The translations under genes were made by a program, and so were the position numbers. Below the pieces are notes generated by a model. It made no database searches. It saw nothing but the letters and a program-made list of their open reading frames with translations, and was not told the DNA's origin. Of a stretch of DNA of 64,000 bases, positions 32,691 to 43,128 are shown in pieces. How positions within the stretch are numbered: the stretch's first letter is position 1; each line of letters opens with the position of its first letter. The stretch is from assembly GCA_033296885.1 (NCBI GenBank), contig MU863951.1, positions 1 to 64,000 on the forward strand, in the 5' to 3' direction. The DNA comes from Triangularia verruculosa (Eukaryota; Ascomycota; Sordariomycetes; Sordariales; Podosporaceae).

Positions 32691-33848
32691 CTATTTTCTG
32701 CTCCTCAACGTCCTCTGGACCTTGGCCGGCGGCCCGACGTCCTCACTTTCACTGTCATCCTCCTCGTCCTCGTCAACATCATCATGGTCAACCTCATCCT
32801 CATCCAGAGACTCGATAGCCGCCAGGTCGTCCTCTTCCTCGTCATCGTCCTCCTCCTCATCGTCTTCGTCGTCAGACTCTGGCAGAGCGCTATGGTTGAC
32901 AGGGAAGTCGTCCTCATCATCGGCAGGTCCCGCTCGCGAAGTTCCATTTGTCAGCGTCTTGCTGCTCTCTTGGCCCTCCACATAGACTACTTGTGGCTCA
33001 TCCTGGTCCTCATCCTCTGACTCGCTCAGCTCATCTTTTCCTTCAAGACGATCGCGGTTGGCGCCGGCCAGCTTGGCAGATTTCCTAAACTTGAGCTGAG
33101 CACCCAGCATCTCCAGCTTGCCCCGAAGTGCCAGCAAAGCAGGCAGGCCTCTTGCGCGCTCCTCCAAAACACGACTGAGCTCGGCTAACCGGGCGGTTAG
33201 GTCTGGCTGTGTAACGAGGGCGCCGCCGTGGGCAATCATGGTGAGCTTCATCCAGCTCATCAGGTTCATGGCACGGCCAGGCCGACGATGCATGCGAGAG
33301 GCGAGCTTGGAGAGGAGTTCGAGGGCAAGAGCCGAGTCCATGCGGTTGATTGTGTTTTCTACGATTTTCAGATCACTGGTCTGGAGGCAGGACTCGAGGA
33401 GATGCGCATCGTTGGTTCGGAGCGCTTGGTTAATGACTGTGCCGAGCGAGGCAGCGTTGATGAGGCTGGCATGCCTCTGCTGCAGCTCGGAGCGGGAAGA
33501 GGGCGCGCCAGCGGAGTCGGCGGCGAGAGAGGCTACTACATCGACCGTTGAGTTACCGCGCACAAGGTCGCCAAACGCAGCTGGAGCAGCAGGCTCGGCA
33601 TCTTCCACATCGCCGCCCATATCCATGTCCACATCTCCCTGTGTTGGTTCCTCTGGCACTTGGTCGATTTGTTGCTGCTCCTCGGCATCTTCGTCGTCGC
33701 TGGAGAGCTCAATGGGCTCGTCTGGCTGTTTGGACAAGCCGGTAGATACGGCAGCTCTTGTTTCGTCAATTTTCGTTTTGGACCGTGTCTTTGCGCTGGG
33801 CTTGACGACTGGAGTCGCGATAGTCGCGACTTTTCTTTTCGCCGACAT
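32691..33848 (-). CDS. Utp12-domain protein, probable Utp5/WDR43-like SSU processome subunit
   Basis: 385 residues, single exon, start codon at 33846-33848. N-terminal basic stretch (MSAKRK, KPSAKTRSKTK) and acidic serine cluster ELSSDDEDAEE, then a helical Utp12 region at about residues 125-255 (LGTVINQALRTNDAHLLESC, LLSKLASRMHRRPGRAMNL). The tail from about 290 is extremely acidic with long aspartate/glutamate runs and ends in basic RTLRSRK. Utp12 domains occur in t-UTP proteins that act on 18S pre-rRNA in the nucleolus. Yeast Utp5 and human WDR43 also carry WD40 repeats, which are absent here, so this is either a shortened orthologue or a stand-alone Utp12 protein. Confidence 0.8.
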   Translation of the reverse strand: MSAKRKVATIATPVVKPSAKTRSKTKIDETRAAVSTGLSKQPDEPIELSSDDEDAEEQQQIDQVPEEPTQGDVDMDMGGDVEDAEPAAPAAFGDLVRGNSTVDVVASLAADSAGAPSSRSELQQRHASLINAASLGTVINQALRTNDAHLLESCLQTSDLKIVENTINRMDSALALELLSKLASRMHRRPGRAMNLMSWMKLTMIAHGGALVTQPDLTARLAELSRVLEERARGLPALLALRGKLEMLGAQLKFRKSAKLAGANRDRLEGKDELSESEDEDQDEPQVVYVEGQESSKTLTNGTSRAGPADDEDDFPVNHSALPESDDEDDEEEDDDEEEDDLAAIESLDEDEVDHDDVDEDEEDDSESEDVGPPAKVQRTLRSRK

Positions 33849-35903
33849 GGCTGGGCTGTGAGGGTATTTGGTCGTGGGAGAATGCCGATTGGGAATTTGA
33901 TATAGCCTTGTATTCCGACGGGAGGGGTTTGATTCAATGGAATGGCCCAGACGAGTGGCCACGGGCGTTAGATCACTTGTTTCTCTGGAGGTTTGCGACT
34001 GAAGCTGCAAGCAAAAAAAATCGGAATCGCAGCCAAAACTTTTTTGCGGATCTCGGCTTGGCACGCCCAGCATTTTGAATGTGGGGTGTCTTGTGCAGGG
34101 GAGATGGTTCGTGCGGGACTTGGCATGGAGAACAGAGATCAAGACGGGACTGTTGTCACGTGACGAGTGAAACGGCGACCAAGACTCACTCGCTGCTGTG
34201 GCTTAGCCAGCAGGCACTGTGTGGCGCCATATCTTGGTTGGGTTCTGCCTCCCAGGTACACGAAGCTTTTCGGACTTTTACACTTCTGAAAGGTATTGTA
34301 TGGATATTTGGTGCTTCAGAGTCACCCAAGATTTCAACTTTGTGAGCTAGTTGGGTAAGTGTGGGTGCGGGCCGCCGACTATAAAGAGCTGCCCAACCCC
34401 AAGTTTGGCAGCTACATAGCTCTCTTGTGTCTTTGACAGGCTCAACTCACCCACATTGACACGAGCAATCTGGGTACCATAATATCACGTTACATAGGTA
34501 CCACTTGCCTTCTCTTCTTCGACAGACGACGCGAACGCGTTTGAGGGCTCAGGTTGACTTTCGTTTTGCTGGGCCACTGCAGTCGCGTCATTACCGCGTA
34601 TCCCTGTTTGCCTAGCGTCACTTGCGACCCAGCGCCGCAGGTGTTTCAGCCCGTCACCTACGGAGTCCCTCTTGCCATCCTCCGCCAGGGAAAAAGACGA
34701 GGATAGAGTACGCACAACATATCGAGGAAACCCATCAACCATCAGATACCACAGGGCTGTTGGGCCCTGCTAATAAGTGAGCCGAAAGCATCGGGTTGTC
34801 CAATGCGGGGCGCGCAGCAGTTTGGTATAGGTGTGTCCCTCCCCCTTCCCCATGTTCCTCCTTTGTGTGTGTCGCCCGTCGCATCCGGCATCTGTTATTA
34901 TTCGGGTTTGCTTGGTATGCTCAACTCCTCTTGTTTCTTTGGGTCGGGAATCAGTCCAAATGATTCTCCTCGTGCCATTTTTCAGCCTCTCCAAGATGGA
35001 GGTGGATGAAAGTGTTCGCGTTTGTTTTTGGGCTGATTGACGATGACATCCATTGCAGCCTACGGCTCGGGGGTTGGTGGCAGGAGAAAATTCAAAAGCT
35101 GGGTTTGCACAGAAGACACTTTGTGCCCCCCGTCTCGTGTGCGCACGGCCCACTCCAGCTCGGACGTGGCCAATCAGAGACATGCGAGCTACATCGATAA
35201 GACCAATCAAGCCAGTCAGAGGCGGATCCCCTCCCTGCGTGCTGAGCTAGGCAGCTGTGATAAATAGCCCCGAGCTGCCGACCGGGACTGACATGTGTTT
35301 TCACCCAGAAATTTCGAAAAAGAGGTCGCGGTACAAATCCACGCCGACCCCCCTCCCTTCCTGAGCTGACCAACCAGCGCTCGCCAAACCATCCCCAGCC
35401 ACCGCCAGCCAAAAAGACCCTCCCCGGCTTGGGTTTTTCCAGCTCCGAGGTCCTCCATCCCGCAAGGCTAGCGACCGCAAAGCCTATAATTCTCAGCCTT
35501 TACCCCGGCCAACTTTTTTCGCCAAACTGTGAGTGGTTGCCAAATTTCTCCTTCGCTTTTTATCTTTTGGGGTTCGCGATCCAACGCGTGTGCACGTCCC
35601 GCCTTCTCCATTTCTCGCCTCCCAAGCCATCCATCCCCCGCCACGCGCCAATTGTTTCTTTCCCACCACCGCCCACATCGTCGTCATTGTTGTCGCCTTT
35701 TCGCAGTCGCAAATTCGATAATTCCAGACAATCAACCCCATAATATATCCCATTTCTTTGATCAAGCGATTGCGACTCTGATCTTTTCTTCGACGCGCCT
35801 CCCCGATTTCGCAACTCGGCCATGCGTTGCTAATTGGACAACTACTTGACCTAGCCGATTTCATGTCGCGTCGTGCCTGAATCCAGAGATCTCCAAACCC
35901 TGA
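33849..35903. other. Divergent intergenic region
   Basis: Two kb between the Utp12-domain gene (-) and the BET bromodomain gene (+), holding both promoters. Pyrimidine-rich stretches from about 35350 to 35870 are typical of fungal core promoters and 5' leaders. Open frames on both strands up to 146 codons lack domain features and are not called. A short TATAAAGAG element lies at 34380. Confidence 0.5.
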
Positions 35904-38894
35904 ATGGCAGTCATGGCCACCCAGCAATCAGAAGGCGCGCTTGTCAGCGAAAAGCCCGCCGCCAGCTCGCCAGAGCTCGAGAAGGATGCGCGAAAAGGCA
36001 GCGTCGAAGTGAATGGGTACGTTTTGGCATTGCTCCTTCCCGTGATGCTGCATCAAGATCTGCAATCCCAAGCTGACAGCTTTTGCTTTCATTCCAGCCA
36101 TGCTTCTCCCGAAGCCCCAATCCCCGCCGACAAGGTCGAGGCCAACTCAAAACAAAGTCAGAACCAAGAGGCTTTCTCAACAAACAGTGCTTTGGAAAAC
36201 GAGCCAGCAGATATTAATAACAAACCAGCCTCAGATATCTCCACTGGCGCAAAGGAGATGAGTAAGGACACCGAGCCCACAAAAGCGGATGCTGCGACGC
36301 CGCCCGACATGGAAATGCCGGATGCGCCACCAAGTCCGGCTGCAGAAGAGAAGCAAGCCGAGCCAGTAGTCGGGCACCCACCCGAGGTTGTTCCCGACAC
36401 CAAGTCCGCGACTCCATCCGAAGCTCAACCAGCAAATGAGCCCACACCCGATGCGGCAGCAGTACCAAGCCCAAAGGATGAGGCCCCGTCCAAGAACATG
36501 TCGACTCCAGTGTCACCCCTGACCAAAGCCGCTCCAACCCCTCCGGCTACCGATAAGGAGGAAGATGTCGTGATGGTGGATGCGCAGGAAAGCAAGCACA
36601 GCAGTGAAGATGCCACCATTTCTGCCAGTGGTCCGGATGTGAAACCGAGTATTGAGAAGGATCAAGCTCCGCCATCGCCATCCAAGGCGTCCCCCCCTCC
36701 CAGTGCCACCGCCGACACCAGCATGTCTGATCTGGCTGCGTCTGCCAAGGTGTCCCGTGAGCGAGATATCGACAGCGAGGACGAACCAGTTGCCAAGCGC
36801 ACCAAGGTCGACCATTCCATTGAGGCGAAGAACAGCGTCGCTTCTCAGGATCGCATGGATGTTGATCGGCAATCGGTTCCACGGGCTACCCCTGTACACG
36901 CTGCTAATGGCAGGCCAAAGTTTCTGAACGACGACTCTCTGAACGACAATGCGATTACCGACTACCAAAACCGGCAAATCCGCCAGGTTCTCGCAGGCGT
37001 CAAGAAAACTAAGGTGGGCGGCAACTTTCGGCAGCCAGTCGAGACTCTCTGGCCTCTTCTCTGGCCCGATTACAGGGCGAGAATTGCGAATCCCGTGGAT
37101 ATCTCCTCCATGGAGAAGCGTCTCCGTGGAGAAGGAGAGGGCTACAAGACGCTCGGCGACTTCAAGCGCGATCTGAACCTGCTGGTGGAGAACGCCGTTA
37201 CTTTCAATGGCGAAGGCCACGATGTGACGATACAGGCCAAGGGCTGCCGTCACGCTATCCTGGACCGCCTCTCCAAGGTTCCCGCCGTTGAGCCAGCTCG
37301 CCCTGAAAAGAAGGACAGCATCAAGCAGCACAACATTCGCCATGCCGAACCACGTTCCGCCATTCACCATTCATCTGGGGGCGCACCACGGCCCCCCAAG
37401 TCAGCGGCCTCGGCCCCCACATCTAAGCCCGCTGTCGAGAATCCTGCTTTTGCAATCCCACCGGGCAACAACGGTGTCCCACTCATCCGGCGCGACTCGA
37501 CCAAGGTCGACAGCCGCACCAAGCGCCCCGTCAAGCCACCCCAGCCCAGAGATGTTTTCACCGACAAGCGCAAGAAGAAGCTCCCCCCCGAGCTCCGGTT
37601 CTGCGACGAGGTCCTCACCGAGCTGAGAAAGACAAAGTACTACGATTGCAATGCCGCTTTTCTTCACCCCGTAGATGTGGTCGCCCTTCAAATTCCCACC
37701 TACTACAAAGTTGTCAAGAAGCCGATGGATCTGTCGACAATGGCCGCCAAGCTGCACAATGGCGAGTACACCTCAGCCAAGGACGTAGAGCGTGATTTCG
37801 ACCTGATCGTTAAGAACGCCAAGTCGTTCAACGGAGATGATCATCCAGTCACCATCTCGGGCTACAAGCTCCAGAGTCTCTTTCGTGCCGAGATGAACCG
37901 AAAAGATGAGTGGCTCGCCAGGAATGCCCCGCCAGAGGTGATCAACACGGCCAGTCCCAGGATCAAGGATGAGTCTGATGATGAGGCTTCCGAGACGGAA
38001 CCAGAACCGGAGCAGTCCGAAGAGATCACCAAAAAGCAGGCCAAGATCACCGGCATCCAGAAGCGACTCGATGATGAGCAAAAGAAGCTCTCCGACATGG
38101 TCAACACTGGAGCGGCTAGCGAGGAGGATGTGGACATTTCTCACGCCATCATCAGCGCTCTGCAGAAGGAGCTGATTCGGGAGAGAAACAACCTGAAGGG
38201 GTTGTCTGCCGCCGTCAAACCTGCCAAGTCCAACAAGCCGGCCAAATCGAAGAAGGCGCATCAGCACATGGGCGGTGTTTCCAAGAAGGCCTTTGGTGCG
38301 GGAGGAGCGGGCGGAGGTATCCATCATGCCGCACAAGCCGTCAAGAAGGGCCCAAAGCGACCGCCTCCCAAGAAGAAGATCACCGAGGCTGAGAAGGCCG
38401 TTGTCACGGAGCACCTCAGCGAGCTGGACGGTCCCCCCTTGGAGCGGGCCATCGATCTTATCAAGAGAGATACCGGGCAGGGAGAGAATGAGTCGGGCGA
38501 GTTGGAACTGGATATTGAGCAGGTCTCCGACGAGGCCCTGGTCAAGCTCTACGATATTATCATCAAGGCGCACCCCCATTTGAAGATTGAGAGGGAGAAG
38601 AAGGTAGTGGATAAGACCTGGGGCCAAGCCGGGGACCACCATTCCAGCAGCAATGCCAAATCCAGGTCGGGAGCCGCAGCGGCGTCCAAATCCAAAAAGA
38701 ACAAGCCTATGAGCAAGTCGGAGCAGGAGCGCCGTATTCAACAGCTCAACGAGTTGAGAGCACAAGCTAACCGCAATCAATCCGGGAGTCAGGAGCCGAT
38801 GGAGTCGATTGAGGGAACTGGCAGAGCGTCAGCCGAGCCACCCATGGCAGCCAATGCCGACAGCGAGGACGAAGTCGATTCCGAAGAGGATTAG
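35904..38894 (+). CDS. BET-family double bromodomain protein (Bdf1-like)
   Basis: Chromatin reader that binds acetylated histone tails and recruits TFIID-linked transcription. Exons 35904-36016 and 36098-38894 give 969 residues; the 81-base intron is in frame, so an unspliced message would add 27 residues. Order: disordered proline/serine/acidic N-terminus to about 290; RTKVDHSIE with a nuclear-localisation-like KRTK; bromodomain 1 at about 329-435 with PVDISSM and acetyl-lysine-binding asparagine in TFNGEGH; bromodomain 2 at about 538-640 with KKPMDLSTM and SFNGDDH; coiled coil near 680-740; NET domain at about 798-870 with LDGPPLERAIDLI; basic KSKKNKPMSKSEQERR; acidic C-terminus. Two start codons nine bases apart (35904, 35913) are both plausible. 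Nuclear. Confidence 0.93.
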   Translation: MAVMATQQSEGALVSEKPAASSPELEKDARKGSVEVNGYVLALLLPVMLHQDLQSQADSFCFHSSHASPEAPIPADKVEANSKQSQNQEAFSTNSALENEPADINNKPASDISTGAKEMSKDTEPTKADAATPPDMEMPDAPPSPAAEEKQAEPVVGHPPEVVPDTKSATPSEAQPANEPTPDAAAVPSPKDEAPSKNMSTPVSPLTKAAPTPPATDKEEDVVMVDAQESKHSSEDATISASGPDVKPSIEKDQAPPSPSKASPPPSATADTSMSDLAASAKVSRERDIDSEDEPVAKRTKVDHSIEAKNSVASQDRMDVDRQSVPRATPVHAANGRPKFLNDDSLNDNAITDYQNRQIRQVLAGVKKTKVGGNFRQPVETLWPLLWPDYRARIANPVDISSMEKRLRGEGEGYKTLGDFKRDLNLLVENAVTFNGEGHDVTIQAKGCRHAILDRLSKVPAVEPARPEKKDSIKQHNIRHAEPRSAIHHSSGGAPRPPKSAASAPTSKPAVENPAFAIPPGNNGVPLIRRDSTKVDSRTKRPVKPPQPRDVFTDKRKKKLPPELRFCDEVLTELRKTKYYDCNAAFLHPVDVVALQIPTYYKVVKKPMDLSTMAAKLHNGEYTSAKDVERDFDLIVKNAKSFNGDDHPVTISGYKLQSLFRAEMNRKDEWLARNAPPEVINTASPRIKDESDDEASETEPEPEQSEEITKKQAKITGIQKRLDDEQKKLSDMVNTGAASEEDVDISHAIISALQKELIRERNNLKGLSAAVKPAKSNKPAKSKKAHQHMGGVSKKAFGAGGAGGGIHHAAQAVKKGPKRPPPKKKITEAEKAVVTEHLSELDGPPLERAIDLIKRDTGQGENESGELELDIEQVSDEALVKLYDIIIKAHPHLKIEREKKVVDKTWGQAGDHHSSSNAKSRSGAAAASKSKKNKPMSKSEQERRIQQLNELRAQANRNQSGSQEPMESIEGTGRASAEPPMAANADSEDEVDSEED

Positions 38895-41096
38895 AGAGCA
38901 GCGTCACTTTTCCAGTGTGACGCTTGGCCTACTTTACTACCCCATACCCTCCGCCATGTCGCTTCTTTTTGGGTTCTCCAGCATCTACACTATGCTATCA
39001 TGGGCCTAACCTTTTATTTCCGTTTTGGACCTTGACTTGGCAACCCCGATCCCCGCCGAAGCGTATGATCTTGGTTAACCTTGGACCAACAGAGTCGACC
39101 AGCTACTGGTCATCAGCTGCCACCCCGTTTATGTTTCACCCTTGGCCAGCCGCCGCCGCCAAGATCCCTTTTTTGCCTTTGGCCTGTAGGAATATTTGTC
39201 TGTACTATTTTATTAGCTTCCACGGTCCAGGGTCATCGGCGACATCCCGTCACAGCTGCGTCTTGGGGCAGCATCTCGGCACTCCCTCGACATCCTACGT
39301 GATGGGTCTTTCCTCACGAATACTCATTCGAGGTTCGAGACGGCCAACAATATGGCCATGATGCCCATGATTTACCACCAGACCAGACCAAACGGGCAGC
39401 ACAGCGCTGAGTGACAGCAAATGACGGCGTGACCCGTCATTTCGATGCTTTTGCACTTCTGCTGCAATACCTGGAGATGACTCCTCTTAGAGCAGCAATT
39501 GCTTTCTGGTCGGGGGAAGGAAGAGAAAGAAGATGTGTTTGAGTAGAGGTGGGACTGTAAACCTTTGCAAGCTTGCTGGTATTGGACGGAGGTCGGCATT
39601 TTCAGCATATCCCCAGCACTGATATTGCCGGCACAACCCAAGACTTATAGCATGAGCTTATGAAAGCAAAGGGTCGGGGTCCTTTCGGGCAGCAACTTGC
39701 GGTCTTTTTCGGCAAGGTCTCTGTTGCTCCAACACCAAGAAACGCGCAGTCTTAAAACAGAGAGACTGAGGACCTGATAGCGGAGTTGAGTCCACCTGCT
39801 GAGAATCAAGAAAATTGAAGCACTTGCTCCTCAGAAATTGTTTTTTTCTTGTCCTGCCGCGCACACATTGTGCGTGGCGATTGTTGCGTTGATCGCCGTG
39901 ATGTGTCGCGTTGTGTAGTTCACAGTTGCAGCTTGACTGCGTTCCATGCTGGCGCCCCCGTCCCGTTTGGGTCTTGATGCTCCTGTGCCAGTGAATGCTG
40001 TGTCTAGTTGACGTATGTTAGCGTTGTTCAGAGAGGGGAGGGGTATGAAGCTACAATCTCTTTGGTCTTGGACCCGCACAAGGCCGCCTCTGTAAACGGC
40101 CACTGGGGAGTGGTGGCGGCTTTGGAAGGTTGACCTGGCGCTCGAATTATGTCTGTCCTCGGTGTTTTCTGTGCACTGCTGTGGGTGTCCAAGACATGCT
40201 CTGGCGCGGCGATTGTTCTGTTGCTACTTTTTTCCCCTATACATACCAGAGTTGAGAAGACAACTAGGTACGGCGGCAACGTGGGCTTGAAGAGACAGTG
40301 CGGGGGAACGACGGATGGAGAGCCACAGCTGTCGGTGGGTGGGCGCGCGGGCAAGCGGGCCCTAAAATCCGTCGCCAGCTCTGTAGGGTCGAGGGACGGG
40401 ATGGAACAGAGACGTCTTGGAGGCTGTCTAGAATTAAGCAAGGTCAGTCTCAATTGAGAATACAGGCAGCTGAGGGTTTTTTGCATACCTTGATCAAACC
40501 GAAAGTGCTGGATGTGAGGTGTTGGCAAAACAAAGCCTGGCGTCTATGGGCTGCCCGGCCGGTGCATCAATGGCCAGCCGTCGCAGATAGCGGAGATGGG
40601 CCCCGAAATGAGCAGGACGACGGCTGCGAAAGCCAAGATGAAGAGGGACCGACTGTCACAGAAGAGGGCATGATGGAGAAATTGGCAGGATTTCCGATCG
40701 GAACAGCGTGTAATTATTCTGCCAACCAGTGGCATTTTTGGGGCCAGATTGTAGAGTGATGTTGATTGTTGGTGGGCGGCAAAAGTTTCTCAAGAGGAGG
40801 GGCTGGATTTGTTAGCGCAGTTCAGGGGGGGAATGGGACGAAACCTTAGGCAGCCAGCCAGCTCCAGGGCAGTCAGCTTTGGGTTGCTGATTCTTGGCCC
40901 AATCGAAACCCCATTCCAGTCACAAAAAAAAAACAAAGCACACAATTTCCCCAGTCTCACCAGCAGCCAACCCGTTTTTGTTCATTTTCAACCAACGATA
41001 CATGATTCACTAGTGACAAGACGGCGCTGCAACGGCATGGTGACCAACCATGATGCTGATCCTGTCCGTCGAGTCCGAGACAACGGAACTGTTTCT
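38895..41096. other. Convergent intergenic region
   Basis: 2.2 kb between the BET gene and the NADAR gene, both ending here. Open frames include one at 40149 with a hydrophobic start, but none has a convincing protein. A ten-base A run occurs near 40925. Otherwise nothing recognised. Confidence 0.5.
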
Positions 41097-41693
41097 CTAC
41101 TCCTTCGACCCAACACATTGTCCCTGCTCTGTCAGCCTTTTTCTCGCCTCCATCAGCGCCCTGCCCAATCTGTTCTCACCCCACGCTTCCCTGTCTACTT
41201 GACCCTCCACCACCTGTTTCTCAGTGAAGCCGATTCCCCAAATCCGGTCGTTGCTTGCTGCCTCAACCAGCTCTCTGTCCCCGGTCCCCAGCAGCACGCC
41301 TCGGAGTCTTTCACTCTGCCCAAACTTGGCCATGTTCCCCCTCACCACCACCTCCTGCTTAATCTGATCCCATTCGGCGTCGTTGAACCCTTTGATTTGT
41401 CTGCCCAATTTCTTTTGTGCCCTTGGGTCGGATGTGGCCAGGATCTTCTTTCCGATGGCCAAGTCCTCAAATTGAACGGCTTTGAGATACATCATGAATT
41501 GCTCAGCAGTCTTGAACTCGAGTTTTTGGGTGTCGTCAAGGCCCTCTGGAGGTGGCTTGGTAGTCAGAGAGTAGATTTCGCCCATTGAAACGGCGAAGTG
41601 GCTGCGAAACCACTGCGAGAACTCGCCGTAGGCAGCACCGGTCAGGTAAAAAAACAGCGGTCTGTTGGGATCGTCTCCGTTAAGCGCGGCCAT
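41097..41693 (-). CDS. NADAR-domain protein (YbiA-like, DUF1768)
   Basis: 198 residues, start codon at 41691-41693. Covers one NADAR domain: FFYLTGAAYGEFSQWF at the N-terminus, EFKTAEQFMMYLKAVQFED, DPRAQKKLGRQIKGFND and RLRGVLLGTGDRELVEAASND with the final GIGF core. Bacterial and plant relatives are N-glycosidases acting on riboflavin-pathway intermediates, and some remove ADP-ribose from nucleic acid. Which reaction this fungal member performs is unknown. The tryptophan/glutamate pocket residues appear preserved by eye. The frame stays open 87 codons upstream, but that extension has no domain content. Confidence 0.9.
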   Translation of the reverse strand: MAALNGDDPNRPLFFYLTGAAYGEFSQWFRSHFAVSMGEIYSLTTKPPPEGLDDTQKLEFKTAEQFMMYLKAVQFEDLAIGKKILATSDPRAQKKLGRQIKGFNDAEWDQIKQEVVVRGNMAKFGQSERLRGVLLGTGDRELVEAASNDRIWGIGFTEKQVVEGQVDREAWGENRLGRALMEARKRLTEQGQCVGSKE

Positions 41694-43128
41694 GGTTTCT
41701 GAAGTAGAAGCTGTCGGTGTAGTTCCTAGGACTAAGAGCAAGGTGTCGCAAGAAGAAGCTGTTGATGTCTGACAAAAAGCCTCTTGTGGTTCTGGCTTCG
41801 TTATGAAAGATTCATGAACTCGACAGAACAGCGGTGACTCTACGCCGATAGGCGCCAGCGCCCAGCTGTTAGTGCTGTAGCCTATACCTGAAAGGGCCAG
41901 CTGAAAACAGCTTGCATTGCGCACTGGTGACTGCTGCGCCGGCGGCAGTTTCATGGCTCGAACACCTCTTGACTAGATTCTACACTGGAAGGCCATGATA
42001 ATGCCTTTGCTATGATGAAGTAGTAGGGCGCTAGAATCAGAGTCGGAAGAATCCTGAACTAGGCATAGGTCACGTGGGAGAATTTACTGTGATGATGAGC
42101 AGCTTCCTGCTACGGAGCTTGATAGAGGGCAAAAGGGTCTTCTTGGCTGTCAAACTCTTGTTCTATAAAGTGGAAGGATGTCCCACATGAAGCCTTGCGG
42201 GAGCCAAGGACCCACCCACCATATGAGGTGTGCTCCAGATTTCAAGAGTCTGGAACTGTTGACACTGATTGAATAAGTTCTTGACAAAGGTCATCAAAAA
42301 CAACACTAAGCCGAGTCCACCGAGAAGGATAGTTTAGGAGCGCATTTGGACTCAAGCTGAGGTGGACGGACGAAACGAATGTCATCGGATCCTCCCAGAA
42401 ACACAACCAACCAGACAATAAAAAGCAAATAGTCGCATGACCTGATGACGCCCTCATCTTTTTGCTTCCTCTTTGTCTGGTCTCGTGGCTCCCATCGCGG
42501 CTGACGGACGCCCAGACGCTAGGTGGGCGCTGCACCAGGGATTTCTTGACGGAACGGGAGCCCCGCAACATTGCGTCACTGCCGACAGGGGCTGAGGGCG
42601 TTGAGGGTGGAGATGTGGGGTCCGATTGGACGACATCCCATCAAACCGCCAAACATTCCCTCTCATGGCTTCCCTTGCACTGGGCTGATGATGGAGACGA
42701 AAGGGATGCCCCTACCGGGATTGAGTCCCTTGTTTTGGGCGCGCCCAGCATGATGCCGTGGCTTTTCCCTGGTGCTTCGGCCCCTTTCATCGGCGCTTGC
42801 TTCAAGAAGTGCCGCTTTGCCGCATCGTACAGTAGATAATGCTGCCGCTGATGCCTCAAGGGCCCCGAACTTGCTTTCGGCGGTAAGCCCGTGACATCAT
42901 CGGGGAGAGGAGGCGATCATCCACCCTTTCGGGCCAGTCTGTCTCAGGCAATAGATATATTCATGACGATCCGCGCCAGTGGTCGGAACTCGAAAGACAT
43001 TTTGCAAAGGAAGACGTGTTCCACATTTGATGAACCCTTTACCCGACACTTATCAACACACGCGTGTTGGATGAGGTGAGAGAACAATCATTGAGTAGAC
43101 ACAAGGACGACGTGTGGAAGCTGCCAAG
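41694..43128. other. Intergenic region
   Basis: 1.4 kb between divergent genes (NADAR on -, hexose transporter on +). Overlapping open frames at 42.4-42.86 kb on both strands look like chance. No RNA gene or repeat seen. Confidence 0.5.

Noticed and set aside
32661..33020. Plus-strand open frame of 119 codons, rich in leucine, valine and isoleucine
   Set aside because: It is the antisense of the acidic tail of the Utp12-domain gene; GAT/GAG repeats read backwards give hydrophobic runs.
34485..35458. Several minus-strand frames of 80-146 codons
   Set aside because: They overlap each other in different frames within a divergent promoter region and have no recognisable content.
37773..38780. 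Minus-strand open frame of 335 codons over the BET gene
   Set aside because: Long, but antisense to bromodomain 2 and the NET domain; leucine/glycine-rich with no family features.
40149..40457. 102-codon frame with a hydrophobic signal-like start
   Set aside because: Remainder is glycine/arginine/serine-rich without pattern, a competing frame exists on the other strand, and it lies in a long intergenic region.
42241..42859. Opposing frames of up to 125 codons
   Set aside because: Both strands are open over the same stretch with no domain; likely chance in GC-balanced intergenic DNA.
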